From Tabrizicola fusiformis (GTDB lineage Bacteria; Pseudomonadota; Alphaproteobacteria; Rhodobacterales; Rhodobacteraceae): DNA of 64,000 nucleotides. Shown in pieces: positions 43,276 through 52,022 of this stretch (the first letter of the stretch is position 1; the number at the start of each line of letters is the position of its first letter). The translations under genes and the position numbers were made by a program. The notes below the pieces were generated by a model that ran no database searches, was not told the DNA's origin, and saw nothing but the letters and a program-made list of their open reading frames with translations. The DNA lies in assembly GCF_013328815.1 (NCBI RefSeq), contig NZ_JABUHN010000003.1, positions 1 through 64,000 on the forward strand, given 5' to 3'.

Positions 43276-44068
43276 CCTTTATGACGTGCGCGGCCTGCGG
43301 CTGTCCTTGGCCGACATGACGCGCAAGCCGCTGTTTGGCGCGGCACCGCGGCTGGAAATCCTCAAAGGGCTTGATTTCACCATCCCGCAGGGCGCGGTGA
43401 TGGGGATTGTCGGCGGCTCCGGTTCTGGCAAATCGACGCTGGGCCGGGTGCTGGTGCGGCTGCTGGAGCCTTCGGGCGGTTCGGTACGGTTTGACGGGGT
43501 GGACATCACCCATCTGGACGAGGCGGCGCTGCGGCCCCTGCGGCGGCGGTTCCAGATGATCTTTCAAGACCCGATGAGCAGCCTGAACCCCCGCCACCGC
43601 GTCGGCACCCTGATTGCCGAGCCGTTGAAATTGCACGGGTTTGACGATGTGGCGGGCCGCGTGGCCCGCGCGCTGGACCATGTGGGGCTGCCCGCGGGGT
43701 TTGCCGCGCGGTATCCGCATGAGCTTTCAGGCGGGCAGCGGCAAAGGGTGGGCATCGCTCGGGCCATCGCGCTGGAACCCGATTTCATTCTCGCGGATGA
43801 GATCGTCTCGGGGCTGGATGTGTCCAGTCAGGCGCAGGTGCTGAACCTGCTCGAAGGGCTGGTGCGGGAACTGGGGCTGACGCTGGCCTTCATCAGCCAT
43901 GACCTCAGCGTGATCCGGCGGCTGTGCAGCCGGGTGATGGTGCTGCACCATGGGGTGATCGTCGAAGACCGCGCCACGGCGGACCTGTTTGACAGCCCGC
44001 AGGCCGCCTATACCCGCGAGCTTCTGGACGCGATCCCCCTGCCCGACCCGGATCAGGTCTGGGCCTGA
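43268..44068 (+). CDS. ABC transporter ATP-binding protein, DppF-like
   Basis: 266 aa from ATG 43268. Walker A GIVGGSGSGKSTLGRVLVRL, QDPMSSLNPRHRVG, signature HELSGGQRQRVGIARAI, Walker B FILADEIVSGLDV, switch ISHDLSVIRR. In Walker B the usual EPTSALD is EIVSGLD, which keeps the catalytic Glu. The last 16 bp overlap the end of the convergent thioesterase gene. Confidence 0.92.
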   Translation: MADLYDVRGLRLSLADMTRKPLFGAAPRLEILKGLDFTIPQGAVMGIVGGSGSGKSTLGRVLVRLLEPSGGSVRFDGVDITHLDEAALRPLRRRFQMIFQDPMSSLNPRHRVGTLIAEPLKLHGFDDVAGRVARALDHVGLPAGFAARYPHELSGGQRQRVGIARAIALEPDFILADEIVSGLDVSSQAQVLNLLEGLVRELGLTLAFISHDLSVIRRLCSRVMVLHHGVIVEDRATADLFDSPQAAYTRELLDAIPLPDPDQVWA

Positions 44069-44502
44069 ACCGGCCTGCGCTCGGGGGTGGCAGGGGCAAG
44101 GAAGCTTTCCAGCTTGGCCTTCACGTCATCGGGCCATTGCATCGAGGTGTGCTTGTCCAGCCAGCTTGCCGCCAGAACCTGCTCGCCCGACCAGCGCGGT
44201 TCATCACCGCAGTAGATCGCGTGCGAAAGCCGGACCGAGGATTTGCCGACCTTGATCACCGTCAGCCGGAAGGTCAGCTTGTCGCCAAAGAACGAGGGTT
44301 TCGAGAAGTCGCAGGAGAGGTGAACGGTGGGCGTGCCCCAGCGTTCCTTCCAGATGATTTCGTGCCAAGGATAGCCAATCTTGGTCCAGAACTCTTCGAC
44401 CACCCCGTTGAGAATATTGAGATAAGCCGGGAAATAGGCGGTTCCCGAAATATCGCAATCGCCGAAATTGAGCATCCGGTCGGTGGTGAAGCTGACGGTC
44501 AT
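44053..44502 (-). CDS. Hot-dog thioesterase (4-hydroxybenzoyl-CoA thioesterase-like)
   Basis: 149 aa from ATG 44502, with GGGAGGG upstream. The active loop LNFGDCDISGTAYFPAYLNI holds the conserved Asp but has an Ile-Ser in place of the usual Pro-Ala. Later segments (FFGDKLTFRLTVIKVGKSS) match the fold. It converges on the ABC importer operon and probably hydrolyses an aromatic acyl-CoA. It is a second thioesterase of the supercluster beside that at 14220. Confidence 0.85.
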   Translation of the reverse strand: MTVSFTTDRMLNFGDCDISGTAYFPAYLNILNGVVEEFWTKIGYPWHEIIWKERWGTPTVHLSCDFSKPSFFGDKLTFRLTVIKVGKSSVRLSHAIYCGDEPRWSGEQVLAASWLDKHTSMQWPDDVKAKLESFLAPATPERRPVQAQT

Positions 44503-44565
44503 GGCGCCCTCCCTGGCATGTCGGACCAGTTGCACCCCGGGCGGGCGGCGCTGTCAAGCCGCCCC

Positions 44566-46188
44566 CTAGCCGCGGGCGAGGTCTTCGAACAGCCGCGCCA
44601 CGCCTTCGGCCCCCGGATCGTTGAAGCCAGCCAGACGGTCGGCAGAGATATAGCTGGCCCGGCCCGCCTTGGCCCGCGTCATCGCTGCGGTGGCATTGGC
44701 CCCAGCCCGCGCCGCGGTGGCCGCCGCGCCCACGCCCTGCGGCAGCGCCGCCAGCGCCGGGGACAAAGCGTCGATCATGGTGCGGTCGCCGGGGCTGGCG
44801 CCGCCCACCTGCATCACCCGCGCCAGACCCGCCGTCAGCGCGCCGATCCAGTTCTTGCCGCTGGCCGAAGCATCGCCCGCCGCCGCAAAGAAAATTGCCA
44901 GCAAGACGCCCGAAGACCCGCCCATGGTCTGGCTCAACTCCATCCCCACCGCGCGGTAAAGCTGCGTCGGATCGGCCAGCGGCAGCCGGTCCAGCGCCCC
45001 CGTCAGCGCCCGCGCCGCCGTGGCCAGGGTGCTGCCGGTGTCGCCGTCGCCGGTCTTGGCATCCAGCGTGTTCAGATCGGCCTCGGCCGCGATCAGGGCC
45101 GCGCAGCAGCGCGCGATCAGCGCCCGGCGCTGCGGATGGGCCGAAGGTTCCGGCTGGATCGGGGTCAGGCCATCGGGCAAGGGGCGCAGGGCCACCTCGC
45201 CAAACCCCGCCAGCCCCGGCCATGCCGGCGGCGCCACCGGGGCGGCCAGCGCCTGCACCTGCTCCCCCGTCACCGGCAAGAGCGAGACCGAAAAGCCATG
45301 CATGTCGAGCGAGGTCATCAGCGCCCCCGGCCCGATGATCCAGCGGATACGCCCGCCAAGCGGCGAGCGCGCCAGCTCCTCGGCCAGAATGCTCATTTCC
45401 AGCGGAGTCGTGGAACCGAGGTTATTCAAAAGCGCCACATGGTCGGCCTTGCCGATATGCGGCGCCAGACGCTCTGCCACCATGGCCATGGCATTGCGGG
45501 CGCCTGCGAAATCCACCTGCTCCACCCCGGCCTCGCCATGAATGCCAAGGCCAAGCTCGGCCTTGCCGGCGGCGATGCGGTCTTCGCGCGGGTTGCCGGG
45601 CACGGTGCAGGTGTCAAGGCTCATCCCGATCGAGACCGCGCCCTGAATGACCGCCTGCGCCGCTGCCGTGACGGCATCCAGATCGGCCCCGGCCTCGGCC
45701 AAGGCACCTGCGATCTTATGGACGAAGAGCGTTCCCGCCACGCCGCGCGCCTGCGGCAGGTCGGGCAGCGCCACATCATCATCGACGATCACCATGGAAA
45801 CCTTGAGGCCAAAGGCCCGCGCCCGTTCCGCCGCAAGGCCGAAGTTCAGCCGGTCGCCGGTGTAGTTCTTGACGATCAAGAGGCAGCCCGCCTTGCCCGT
45901 GACCGCCAGAATCCCCGCCAGAACGGCATCGACCGAAGGCGAGGCGAAGACCTCCCCACAGACCGCCGCCGTCAGCATCCCCTGCCCGACAAATCCGGCA
46001 TGGGCCGGTTCATGCCCCGAACCGCCGCCCGAGACCAGCGCCACCTTGCCCCTGTCCCAGTCGGTGCGGACGACAACCTTGATATGCGGATAGCCGTCCA
46101 GCCGCGCCAGCGCCCCGCCCGAGGCGCGCACCAGCCCGTCCACCGCCTCGGTGACCAGCGTGTCCTTGCCGTTCATGAACTGCTGCAT
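44566..46188 (-). CDS. Dihydroxyacetone kinase, fused DhaK-DhaL
   Basis: 540 aa from ATG 46188 (GGAGA upstream). Residues about 1-330 are DhaK: VSGGGSGHEPAHAGFVGQGM, KNYTGDRLNFGLAAE and GLGIHGEAGVE, whose His forms the covalent hemiaminal with dihydroxyacetone. Residues about 350-540 are DhaL with LDAKTGDGDTGSTLATAA and QTMGGSSGVLLAIFF, binding ATP. The fused, ATP-dependent type phosphorylates dihydroxyacetone or a related triose or tetrulose. It is last in the polyol ABC transporter operon, so the importer probably supplies glycerol, dihydroxyacetone or a C4 sugar alcohol. Confidence 0.92.
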   Translation of the reverse strand: MQQFMNGKDTLVTEAVDGLVRASGGALARLDGYPHIKVVVRTDWDRGKVALVSGGGSGHEPAHAGFVGQGMLTAAVCGEVFASPSVDAVLAGILAVTGKAGCLLIVKNYTGDRLNFGLAAERARAFGLKVSMVIVDDDVALPDLPQARGVAGTLFVHKIAGALAEAGADLDAVTAAAQAVIQGAVSIGMSLDTCTVPGNPREDRIAAGKAELGLGIHGEAGVEQVDFAGARNAMAMVAERLAPHIGKADHVALLNNLGSTTPLEMSILAEELARSPLGGRIRWIIGPGALMTSLDMHGFSVSLLPVTGEQVQALAAPVAPPAWPGLAGFGEVALRPLPDGLTPIQPEPSAHPQRRALIARCCAALIAAEADLNTLDAKTGDGDTGSTLATAARALTGALDRLPLADPTQLYRAVGMELSQTMGGSSGVLLAIFFAAAGDASASGKNWIGALTAGLARVMQVGGASPGDRTMIDALSPALAALPQGVGAAATAARAGANATAAMTRAKAGRASYISADRLAGFNDPGAEGVARLFEDLARG

Positions 46189-46198
46189 TGCTGTCTCC

Positions 46199-47191
46199 TT
46201 ACAGGCGGTTGCCGCTGGCATCGAACCAGAGCGGGGTTTGAGGCTGAATGGCAAGGGTATCGCCGGGGGCAAGGCGGCTGTCGGGCGGGGCCAGCGTGAC
46301 AATCTCATGCGGGCCCATCTGCAGATGCAGCCGGGTCTGGTCGCCCAGATGCTCCAGCCGCCGCACGGTGGCAGGTTGACCACTTCCCTGCTGGATATGC
46401 TCGGGGCGCAACCCGATCTGCACCGCGCCGGGCGGAGCGGGGCCAAAGGCATCGGCAGGCAGCAGGGTGATGCGCGGCTGGCCCAGACGGCTGGCAACAT
46501 AGGTGCTGACCGGGTTTTCGTAAATCTCGCGCGGGGTGCCGAACTGCACCAGCCTGCCCCGGTCCAGCACGCCGACATGGGTGGCCATGGTCATCGCCTC
46601 GATCTGGTCATGGGTGACATAAAGGAAGGTGGCGCCAAGCTCGGCATGGATGCGTTTCAGCTCCACCCGCAGATCGGCACGCAGCTTGGCGTCAAGGCTG
46701 CTAAGCGGTTCATCCATCAGGTAAATCCGCGGATTTCGCACCAGTGCGCGCCCGATGGAAACCCGCTGCATTTCGCCCCCGGAAAGCCGGGTCGCCTTGT
46801 TGTCGAGCTTGTGGGCGATGCGCAGCACCGAGGCCACCTCGGCCACGCGGGCGGCGATCTGCGCCTCGCCCCAGTTCATCATCGGGGAGCGGAGCGGGAA
46901 GGCAAGGTTCTCGCGCACGGTCAGATGCGGGTAGAGCGAGTATTGCTGAAACACCATGGCCACGTCCCGCTCGGCCGGGGTGTCGGCCAGAACCGAGGCG
47001 CCGCCGATGGCGATGTCGCCTGCGTCGGGTTTTTCAAGCCCGGCGATCAGCCGCAGCGTGGTGGTCTTGCCCGCGCCGGTGGGGCCAAGCAGCACCACAA
47101 AGGCGCCGTCGGGAATGGTCAGCGAGACATCGGACAGCGCCTGCGTGGCGCCGAAAGCCTTGGAAACATTGCTCAAACGGACCTCAGCCAT
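46199..47191 (-). CDS. Sugar/polyol ABC transporter ATP-binding protein (UgpC/MalK-like)
   Basis: 330 aa from ATG 47191, overlapping the preceding ATPase stop by eight bases. Walker A LLGPTGAGKTTTLRLIAGL, QQYSLYPHLTVRENLAFPL, signature RLSGGEMQRVSIGRALVR, Walker B IYLMDEPLSSLDAK, switch YVTHDQIEAM, and a C-terminal OB-fold regulatory domain (QIGLRPEHIQ). Two unequal ATPases in one importer are a feature of the rhizobial glycerol transporter GlpST. Confidence 0.9.
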   Translation of the reverse strand: MAEVRLSNVSKAFGATQALSDVSLTIPDGAFVVLLGPTGAGKTTTLRLIAGLEKPDAGDIAIGGASVLADTPAERDVAMVFQQYSLYPHLTVRENLAFPLRSPMMNWGEAQIAARVAEVASVLRIAHKLDNKATRLSGGEMQRVSIGRALVRNPRIYLMDEPLSSLDAKLRADLRVELKRIHAELGATFLYVTHDQIEAMTMATHVGVLDRGRLVQFGTPREIYENPVSTYVASRLGQPRITLLPADAFGPAPPGAVQIGLRPEHIQQGSGQPATVRRLEHLGDQTRLHLQMGPHEIVTLAPPDSRLAPGDTLAIQPQTPLWFDASGNRL

Positions 47192-48281
47192 GATACACCC
47201 CGCTGTTGGCGGCGGTGCGGAAGGCGCGGCCGGTTCCGGCATCAAACAGCGCAAGGCGCGAAGGCGTCAGGTCCAGCCCCACCACTTCGCCCGTCCGTGC
47301 CACCTGCCCCGAAGGGATGCGCGCCTTGACGGTGCCGTTGGCGGTGGCAAGCGTCACGATCTGGGTGGTGCCAAGGTATTCCGTCGCCTCGATCCGACCG
47401 CGATACTGCCCGGCATCGGTTAACGTCACATGCTCGGGCCGCGCGCCAAGAACCAGCGCCCGGCCCGCAACCTCTTCGTGCAGTTCTGGCACAGCGATTT
47501 CGACACCCGACAGGGTGACCGAACGGTCGCCGGGGCGGAAACCGCCCTCGAACCGCAGGAAATTCATCGCCGGGCTGCCGATGAAATCGGCCACAAACAG
47601 CGTGGCGGGATGGTCGTAGATTTCCTGCGGCGTGCCAAACTGTTCGACAACCCCATGATTCATCACCACAATCTTGTCACCCATCTGCATCGCCTCCAAC
47701 TGGTCATGGGTGACATAGACGGTGGTGGCGCCCATGCGGTCATGCAGGGCGCGCAGCTCCAGCGACATATGCTCGCGGAACTCGGCATCCAGCGCGCCAA
47801 GGGGTTCGTCCATCATGAACGCCTTGGGGCTGCGCACGATGGCACGGCCAAGGGCCACGCGCTGCCGGTCGCCGCCCGAAAGGCCGCCGACCGGCTTGTC
47901 GAGGATGCTTTCGATGCCCAGAATCCGCGCCACCTCGGCCACTTTGGCCTGTATCTGGGCGCGGGGCATTCCCTGGCTGACAAGGGGGTAGGAGATGTTT
48001 TTGCGAACGTTCATATGGGGATAGAGGGCGAACATCTGGAAGACCATGGCGATGTCGCGCTGGCTGGCGGGGCGCTGCGACACATCTTCGCCGTCAATCA
48101 GAATCTCGCCCGATGTGGGCAGCTCCAGCCCGGCGATCATCCGCAGGGTGGTGGTCTTGCCGCAGCCGGACGGGCCGAGCAGCATGAAGAACTCCCCATC
48201 GCCGATGGTGAAGGTCGAGCCTTTGACGGCAGTAAAATTCCCGAATTCTTTCCGCAGGTTACGGATCACAATCTCGGCCAC
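47184..48281 (-). CDS. Sugar/polyol ABC transporter ATP-binding protein (GTG start)
   Basis: 365 aa, starting at GTG 48281 with GGAG eight bases upstream. Walker A LLGPSGCGKTTTLRMIAGL, VFQMFALYPHMNVRKNI, signature GGLSGGDRQRVALGRAIV, Walker B FMMDEPLGALDAE, switch YVTHDQLEAMQMG, C-terminal domain with LGARPEHVTL. It is the first of two tandem ATPases and likely pairs with the second as a heterodimer. Confidence 0.9.
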   Translation of the reverse strand: MAEIVIRNLRKEFGNFTAVKGSTFTIGDGEFFMLLGPSGCGKTTTLRMIAGLELPTSGEILIDGEDVSQRPASQRDIAMVFQMFALYPHMNVRKNISYPLVSQGMPRAQIQAKVAEVARILGIESILDKPVGGLSGGDRQRVALGRAIVRSPKAFMMDEPLGALDAEFREHMSLELRALHDRMGATTVYVTHDQLEAMQMGDKIVVMNHGVVEQFGTPQEIYDHPATLFVADFIGSPAMNFLRFEGGFRPGDRSVTLSGVEIAVPELHEEVAGRALVLGARPEHVTLTDAGQYRGRIEATEYLGTTQIVTLATANGTVKARIPSGQVARTGEVVGLDLTPSRLALFDAGTGRAFRTAANSGVYHG

Positions 48282-48285
48282 GGGG

Positions 48286-48474
48286 CTACTCCGGGAAATG
48301 GCTGGTGATGATGAACATCACCGTGCCGGTCAGGGTCACGACAAAGGACCAGGTGAAGGCCCAAAGCGCGAAAGGTTGCATCAGCATCACCACGCCAAGC
48401 GCGATCAGGATGGTGGCCAGCATCTCCCACGGGCCGCGGCGGAAGGAGAGGAGACCGGAGATAAAGGCGGTCAT
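48286..48474 (-). CDS. Small membrane protein of the polyol ABC operon (GlpU-like position)
   Basis: 62 aa with two hydrophobic helices (EMLATILIALGVVMLMQP and WAFTWSFVVTLTGTVMFII). It lies between permease and ATPase genes with a 4-bp gap. In the Rhizobium leguminosarum glycerol transporter an equally placed small membrane protein (GlpU, DUF2160) occurs, but this one is shorter and I cannot confirm homology by eye. The second permease gene ends only 68 bp away, so it is co-transcribed. Confidence 0.7.
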   Translation of the reverse strand: MTAFISGLLSFRRGPWEMLATILIALGVVMLMQPFALWAFTWSFVVTLTGTVMFIITSHFPE

Positions 48475-48541
48475 GGCTGTATGTTCCTCGTCGTTTCTGC
48501 GTATTTTTCCCGTAATTTTTCCGTATATACAGCGCGGCCCG

Positions 48542-49483
48542 TCATTTCCGCACCGCCCCGAAGGTGATCCCGCGCAACAGATGCTTGCGCAGCAGGATGG
48601 TGAAGATCATGACCGGCAGCAGGAACAGCGTCGCCCCGGCGGCCACGGCGGGCCAGTCCTGACCGCCGACGCCGATGATGGTGGGGATGAAGGGCGGTGC
48701 GGTCTGGGCATTGCCCGAAGTCAGCAGCACGGCGAAGGCATATTCGTTCCACGCAAAGATCAGGCAGAAGATCGCGGTCGAGGCGATGCCGGTCGCCGCC
48801 TGCGGCAGCACGACTTGGCGGAACGCCTGAAAGCGGGTGTAGCCGTCGATCAGCGCCGCCTCTTCATATTCGCGCGGGATTTCGTCGATGAAGCCTTTCA
48901 GCAGCCAGACCGCAAGGCTGATATTCACCCCGGTATAGAGGAGGATCATACCCAGATGCGTGTCGCTGAGGCCCAGCGTGCGATACATCAGGAAGATCGG
49001 GATGGCGACGGCGATGGGCGGCATCATCCGGGTGGAGAGGATGAAGAACAGAAGATCATCCTTGAGCGGCACCTTGAAGCGGCTGAAGGCATAGGCGGCC
49101 AGCGTCCCCAGCATGATCGACAGGAAGGTCGAGCCGAAGCCGATGATGACCGAGTTCAGGAACCGCTCGCCAAAGCGCGAGGGGCCGGTGATCACCTCGT
49201 TCCGCTTGCGCACGATTTCCTCGGCGAAATTGGCCGGGGGCGGCATGGTGGCCAGTTGCTCGGTCGTGGCGCGGGTGCGGTTGGTGAAGAGGTTCACATA
49301 GCCCTCGACCGTCGGAGAAAAGATCGCCTTGGGCGGATAGCTGATGCTGTCAGGGCCGGTCTTGAAGCTGGTGGAGATGATCCAGAGGAGCGGCAAAAGG
49401 GTGATGACCGCGTAAAGCACGACCAGAACGGCGGCGACGGATTTCGAGCGGGCCGAAGGCTCGGTGACGGAATAGCTGCTCAT
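48542..49483 (-). CDS. Carbohydrate ABC transporter permease (UgpE/MalG-like)
   Basis: 313 aa from ATG 49483, overlapping the upstream permease stop (ATGA). Six helices; contact loop YEEAALIDGYTRFQAFRQVV and LPQAATGIASTAIF match the EAA motif of MalG-type permeases. An unusually long loop after helix 1 (residues about 45-115, with RTRATTEQLATMPPPANF) faces the periplasm and is typical of this polyol group. Confidence 0.92.
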   Translation of the reverse strand: MSSYSVTEPSARSKSVAAVLVVLYAVITLLPLLWIISTSFKTGPDSISYPPKAIFSPTVEGYVNLFTNRTRATTEQLATMPPPANFAEEIVRKRNEVITGPSRFGERFLNSVIIGFGSTFLSIMLGTLAAYAFSRFKVPLKDDLLFFILSTRMMPPIAVAIPIFLMYRTLGLSDTHLGMILLYTGVNISLAVWLLKGFIDEIPREYEEAALIDGYTRFQAFRQVVLPQAATGIASTAIFCLIFAWNEYAFAVLLTSGNAQTAPPFIPTIIGVGGQDWPAVAAGATLFLLPVMIFTILLRKHLLRGITFGAVRK

Positions 49484-50424
49484 CTTTCCTTCACCTTGTT
49501 CAGGGCTTTGACATAGATCGAGGCAAGGCCGAAGACGGTCACGAACAGGATGATCGCATAGGCACTGGAATAGCCGGTGCGCCATTTTTCAAAGGCTTCG
49601 CGCTTGAGTTCGATGGACGAAAGCAGCGTCGTGTCGCCCGGGCCGCCGCCGGTGAGTTGCACCACAAGATCGAACATCTTGAAATTCTCGATGCCGCGGA
49701 AGAGGACCGCCAGCATCAGGAATGGCAGCACCATGGGCACCGTCATGGTCCAGAACTGCCGCCAGGGCGAGGCACGGTCCACTTCGGCCGCCTCATAGAT
49801 GTAATCGGGGATCGAGCGCAGCCCGGCGAGGCAGATCAGCATGACAAAGGGCGTCCACATCCATGTATCGACGATCACGATGGCCCAGGGGGCAAGGGTG
49901 ACCGAACCCAGCATGGAAAAGCTTGAGGCGGGGATGCCGGTGAAGAATTCGACCGCGTAATTGATCAGGCCGATCTGCGGCTGGTAAAGGAAGGTCCAGA
50001 AATTGCCGACCACGGCGGGCGACAGCATCATCGGCAGCACGATCAGCGTGGTCAGCAGGTCATTGCCGCGGAATTTGCGGTTGATGAGCCATGCAAGGGT
50101 GAAGCCGATCAGCACCTGAAGAACGATGGTCCAGACCAGAAAATGCGCGGTGGCCTGCATGGTCTGCCAGATGTCCGGGTCGGTCAGGATGCGTTCATAA
50201 TTGCGCAGGCCGACCCATTTCACCTCGGCATTCGGCTTGTTGGCGGCGAAATTGGTAAAGCTGAGGCGGATGGTCCAGATCAGCGGAAAAATGTTGATCG
50301 CCAGAAGAAGAAAGATCGTGGGGGCGACAAAGGCCCAGGCGATGGCGCGGTCGGAAAGCCCGCGCAGCTTGCGCGCGATGCGGTCGGGCGTGGCCCGCGC
50401 GGCGGTGTCGAGGGGGTTGGGCAT
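49480..50424 (-). CDS. Carbohydrate ABC transporter permease (UgpA/MalF-like)
   Basis: 314 aa with six helices. The EAA loop is YIYEAAEVDRASPWRQFWTM followed by VPMVLPFLMLAVLF. The N-terminus WAFVAPTIFLLLAINIFPLI is standard for MalF/UgpA. It follows the binding-protein gene after a 104-bp gap holding a stable hairpin and heads the remaining operon. Confidence 0.92.
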   Translation of the reverse strand: MPNPLDTAARATPDRIARKLRGLSDRAIAWAFVAPTIFLLLAINIFPLIWTIRLSFTNFAANKPNAEVKWVGLRNYERILTDPDIWQTMQATAHFLVWTIVLQVLIGFTLAWLINRKFRGNDLLTTLIVLPMMLSPAVVGNFWTFLYQPQIGLINYAVEFFTGIPASSFSMLGSVTLAPWAIVIVDTWMWTPFVMLICLAGLRSIPDYIYEAAEVDRASPWRQFWTMTVPMVLPFLMLAVLFRGIENFKMFDLVVQLTGGGPGDTTLLSSIELKREAFEKWRTGYSSAYAIILFVTVFGLASIYVKALNKVKER

Positions 50425-50468
50425 GGGGTTCCTGCTGAACTTTGGTATGGCGGGGCGGACCCGCCCTG

Positions 50469-50495
50469 CCCTCCCCCCGCGTTGCGGGGAGAGGG
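50469..50495 (-). repeat. Intercistronic hairpin after the binding-protein gene
   Basis: CCCTC-c-CCCCGC-gtt-GCGGGG-a-GAGGG folds into an 11-bp stem with one mismatch and a 3-base loop, in the gap between binding-protein and permease genes. Such REP-like hairpins commonly raise the amount of binding-protein mRNA relative to downstream genes. Confidence 0.7.
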
Positions 50496-50528
50496 AGGCG
50501 CCCGGACGGGAGGGCCGGGCGGCGGGTG

Positions 50529-51848
50529 TCAGAGCTTGCCTTCATCCTCGAAGGTGGTGGTCCAGTCCTGAACCAGACCGTCCAGCGCCTCTTGCGCAGT
50601 GCCGTTGCCGGCGACCACATAGTCATGCAGGCGTTTCTGGGTGTCCTGCAACAGGGTGGCATAGCTCGGCTCGGCCCAGAAATCCTTCACGATGGCCATG
50701 CTGTCGAGGAAAGCCTGCGCATAGGGCTGCGAGGTGGCAAAACCGGGGTCTTCCACCACGGCGCGCAGGCAGGAGAAGCCGCCCATCGACCACCATTTCG
50801 CCTGGGTTTCCGGCTTGGCGAACCATTTGATATATTCCAGCGCCGCATCCTGCTTCTCGGAATAGGCGACGACCGAAATCCCCTGCCCGCCCAACTGGGC
50901 ATAACGCTCGCCATCGGGACCGGCGGGGTTCACCAGATAGCCGGTCTTGCCGCCGCCGACATTCGGGTCCACCTCGAAGCCCGGCCAGGTGAAGGCAAAG
51001 TTCATCTGCAACGCGACCTGACCCGACTTATAGGCGTCGATCCCCTCGCCCATATAGCCGTTGGAGGAACCGGGCGGCGTGCAGCAATCGTAAAGCGACT
51101 TGTAGAACTCCAGCCCCGCGACGGCGCCGGGGGAATTGACGAAGCCCGCCATATCGTAGGGTTTTTCGGGATTGTCGTATTTGAAGCCGAAGGAATACAT
51201 CACGTCCATGGCGCCCATGGTGATGCCCTCGGACCCCCGCTCGGTATAGATCGAGGCGCCGTAGACGGTCTTGCCGTCGATCTCGCGGCCCTGGAAGAAT
51301 TCGGCGATGTCCTTGAGTTCGGCAAAGGTCTGCGGCGCCACAAGGTCGCGGCCGTATTTCGCCTTGAACTCGGCCGCGATTTCCGGCCGCTCGAACCAGT
51401 CCTTGCGGTAGGTCCAGCCGACCACATCGCCAAAGGCGGGCAGCGACCAATAGTTCGGCGTGTTCTTCGGCCATTCGGAATAGCCGGTCACCGTGGCGGG
51501 CACGAAGGCATCCATGCTGATGTCATTGGCCGCGAAGAAATCGTTCAGCTTCACATAATGGCCGCTTTCGGCGGAACCACCGATCCACTGGCTGTCGCCG
51601 ATCATCAGATCGCAAAGCTTGCCGCCCGAGTTCAGCTCGTTCAGCATCCGGTCGGCGAAATTGGGCCACGGCACGAATTCGAACTTCATCTTGATGCCCG
51701 ACTGGGCCTCGAAGTCCTTCGAGAGTTCCACCAGCGCATTCGCCGGATCCCAGGCGGCCCAGCAGAGCGTGAGTTCGGTCTGCGCCTGCGCGGCGCCTGC
51801 CGCCATCCATGCGGCAGCCGTCGTCGCGGCAAGAAGTTTTGCCTTCAT
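50529..51848 (-). CDS. Carbohydrate/polyol ABC transporter substrate-binding protein
   Basis: 439 aa from ATG 51848 (GGGAGGAGA upstream). Signal peptide of about 22 residues ends AAGAAQAQ. Family 1 extracellular solute-binding protein: TELTLCWAAWDPANALVELS, KFEFVPWPNFADRMLNEL, MIGDSQWIGGSAESGHYV and LPAFGDVVGWTYRKDWF. Exported to the periplasm. The Trp-rich pocket and the downstream dihydroxyacetone kinase suggest a polyol or small sugar ligand. Confidence 0.9.
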   Translation of the reverse strand: MKAKLLAATTAAAWMAAGAAQAQTELTLCWAAWDPANALVELSKDFEAQSGIKMKFEFVPWPNFADRMLNELNSGGKLCDLMIGDSQWIGGSAESGHYVKLNDFFAANDISMDAFVPATVTGYSEWPKNTPNYWSLPAFGDVVGWTYRKDWFERPEIAAEFKAKYGRDLVAPQTFAELKDIAEFFQGREIDGKTVYGASIYTERGSEGITMGAMDVMYSFGFKYDNPEKPYDMAGFVNSPGAVAGLEFYKSLYDCCTPPGSSNGYMGEGIDAYKSGQVALQMNFAFTWPGFEVDPNVGGGKTGYLVNPAGPDGERYAQLGGQGISVVAYSEKQDAALEYIKWFAKPETQAKWWSMGGFSCLRAVVEDPGFATSQPYAQAFLDSMAIVKDFWAEPSYATLLQDTQKRLHDYVVAGNGTAQEALDGLVQDWTTTFEDEGKL

Positions 51849-51954
51849 CGTCGTCTCCTCCCTATCGATTGCTAGCGCCGGGGCATTGCACAGCCCGGAC
51901 ATCGTTCTTGTTCCTCTCACGATGCGGCGCAGCGGGGCGCTTGTCCAGCATTTT

Positions 51955-51970
51955 TGAGGCACGTTCCTCA
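51955..51970. promoter_or_regulatory. LacI-type operator upstream of the polyol ABC operon
   Basis: TGAGGCACGTTCCTCA is palindromic at 14 of 16 positions around a central ACGT, the classic shape for LacI-family operators. It is about 107 bp upstream of the binding-protein ATG and about 52 bp from the end of the LacI gene. The sequence TGAGGCACGT recurs at 53087 before the LacI gene. Confidence 0.65.
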
Positions 51971-52022
51971 TTTTGCGACAAGACCCTGAATCGGCGCTGG
52001 TTTTGCCGAAATTTCCTGGGGG

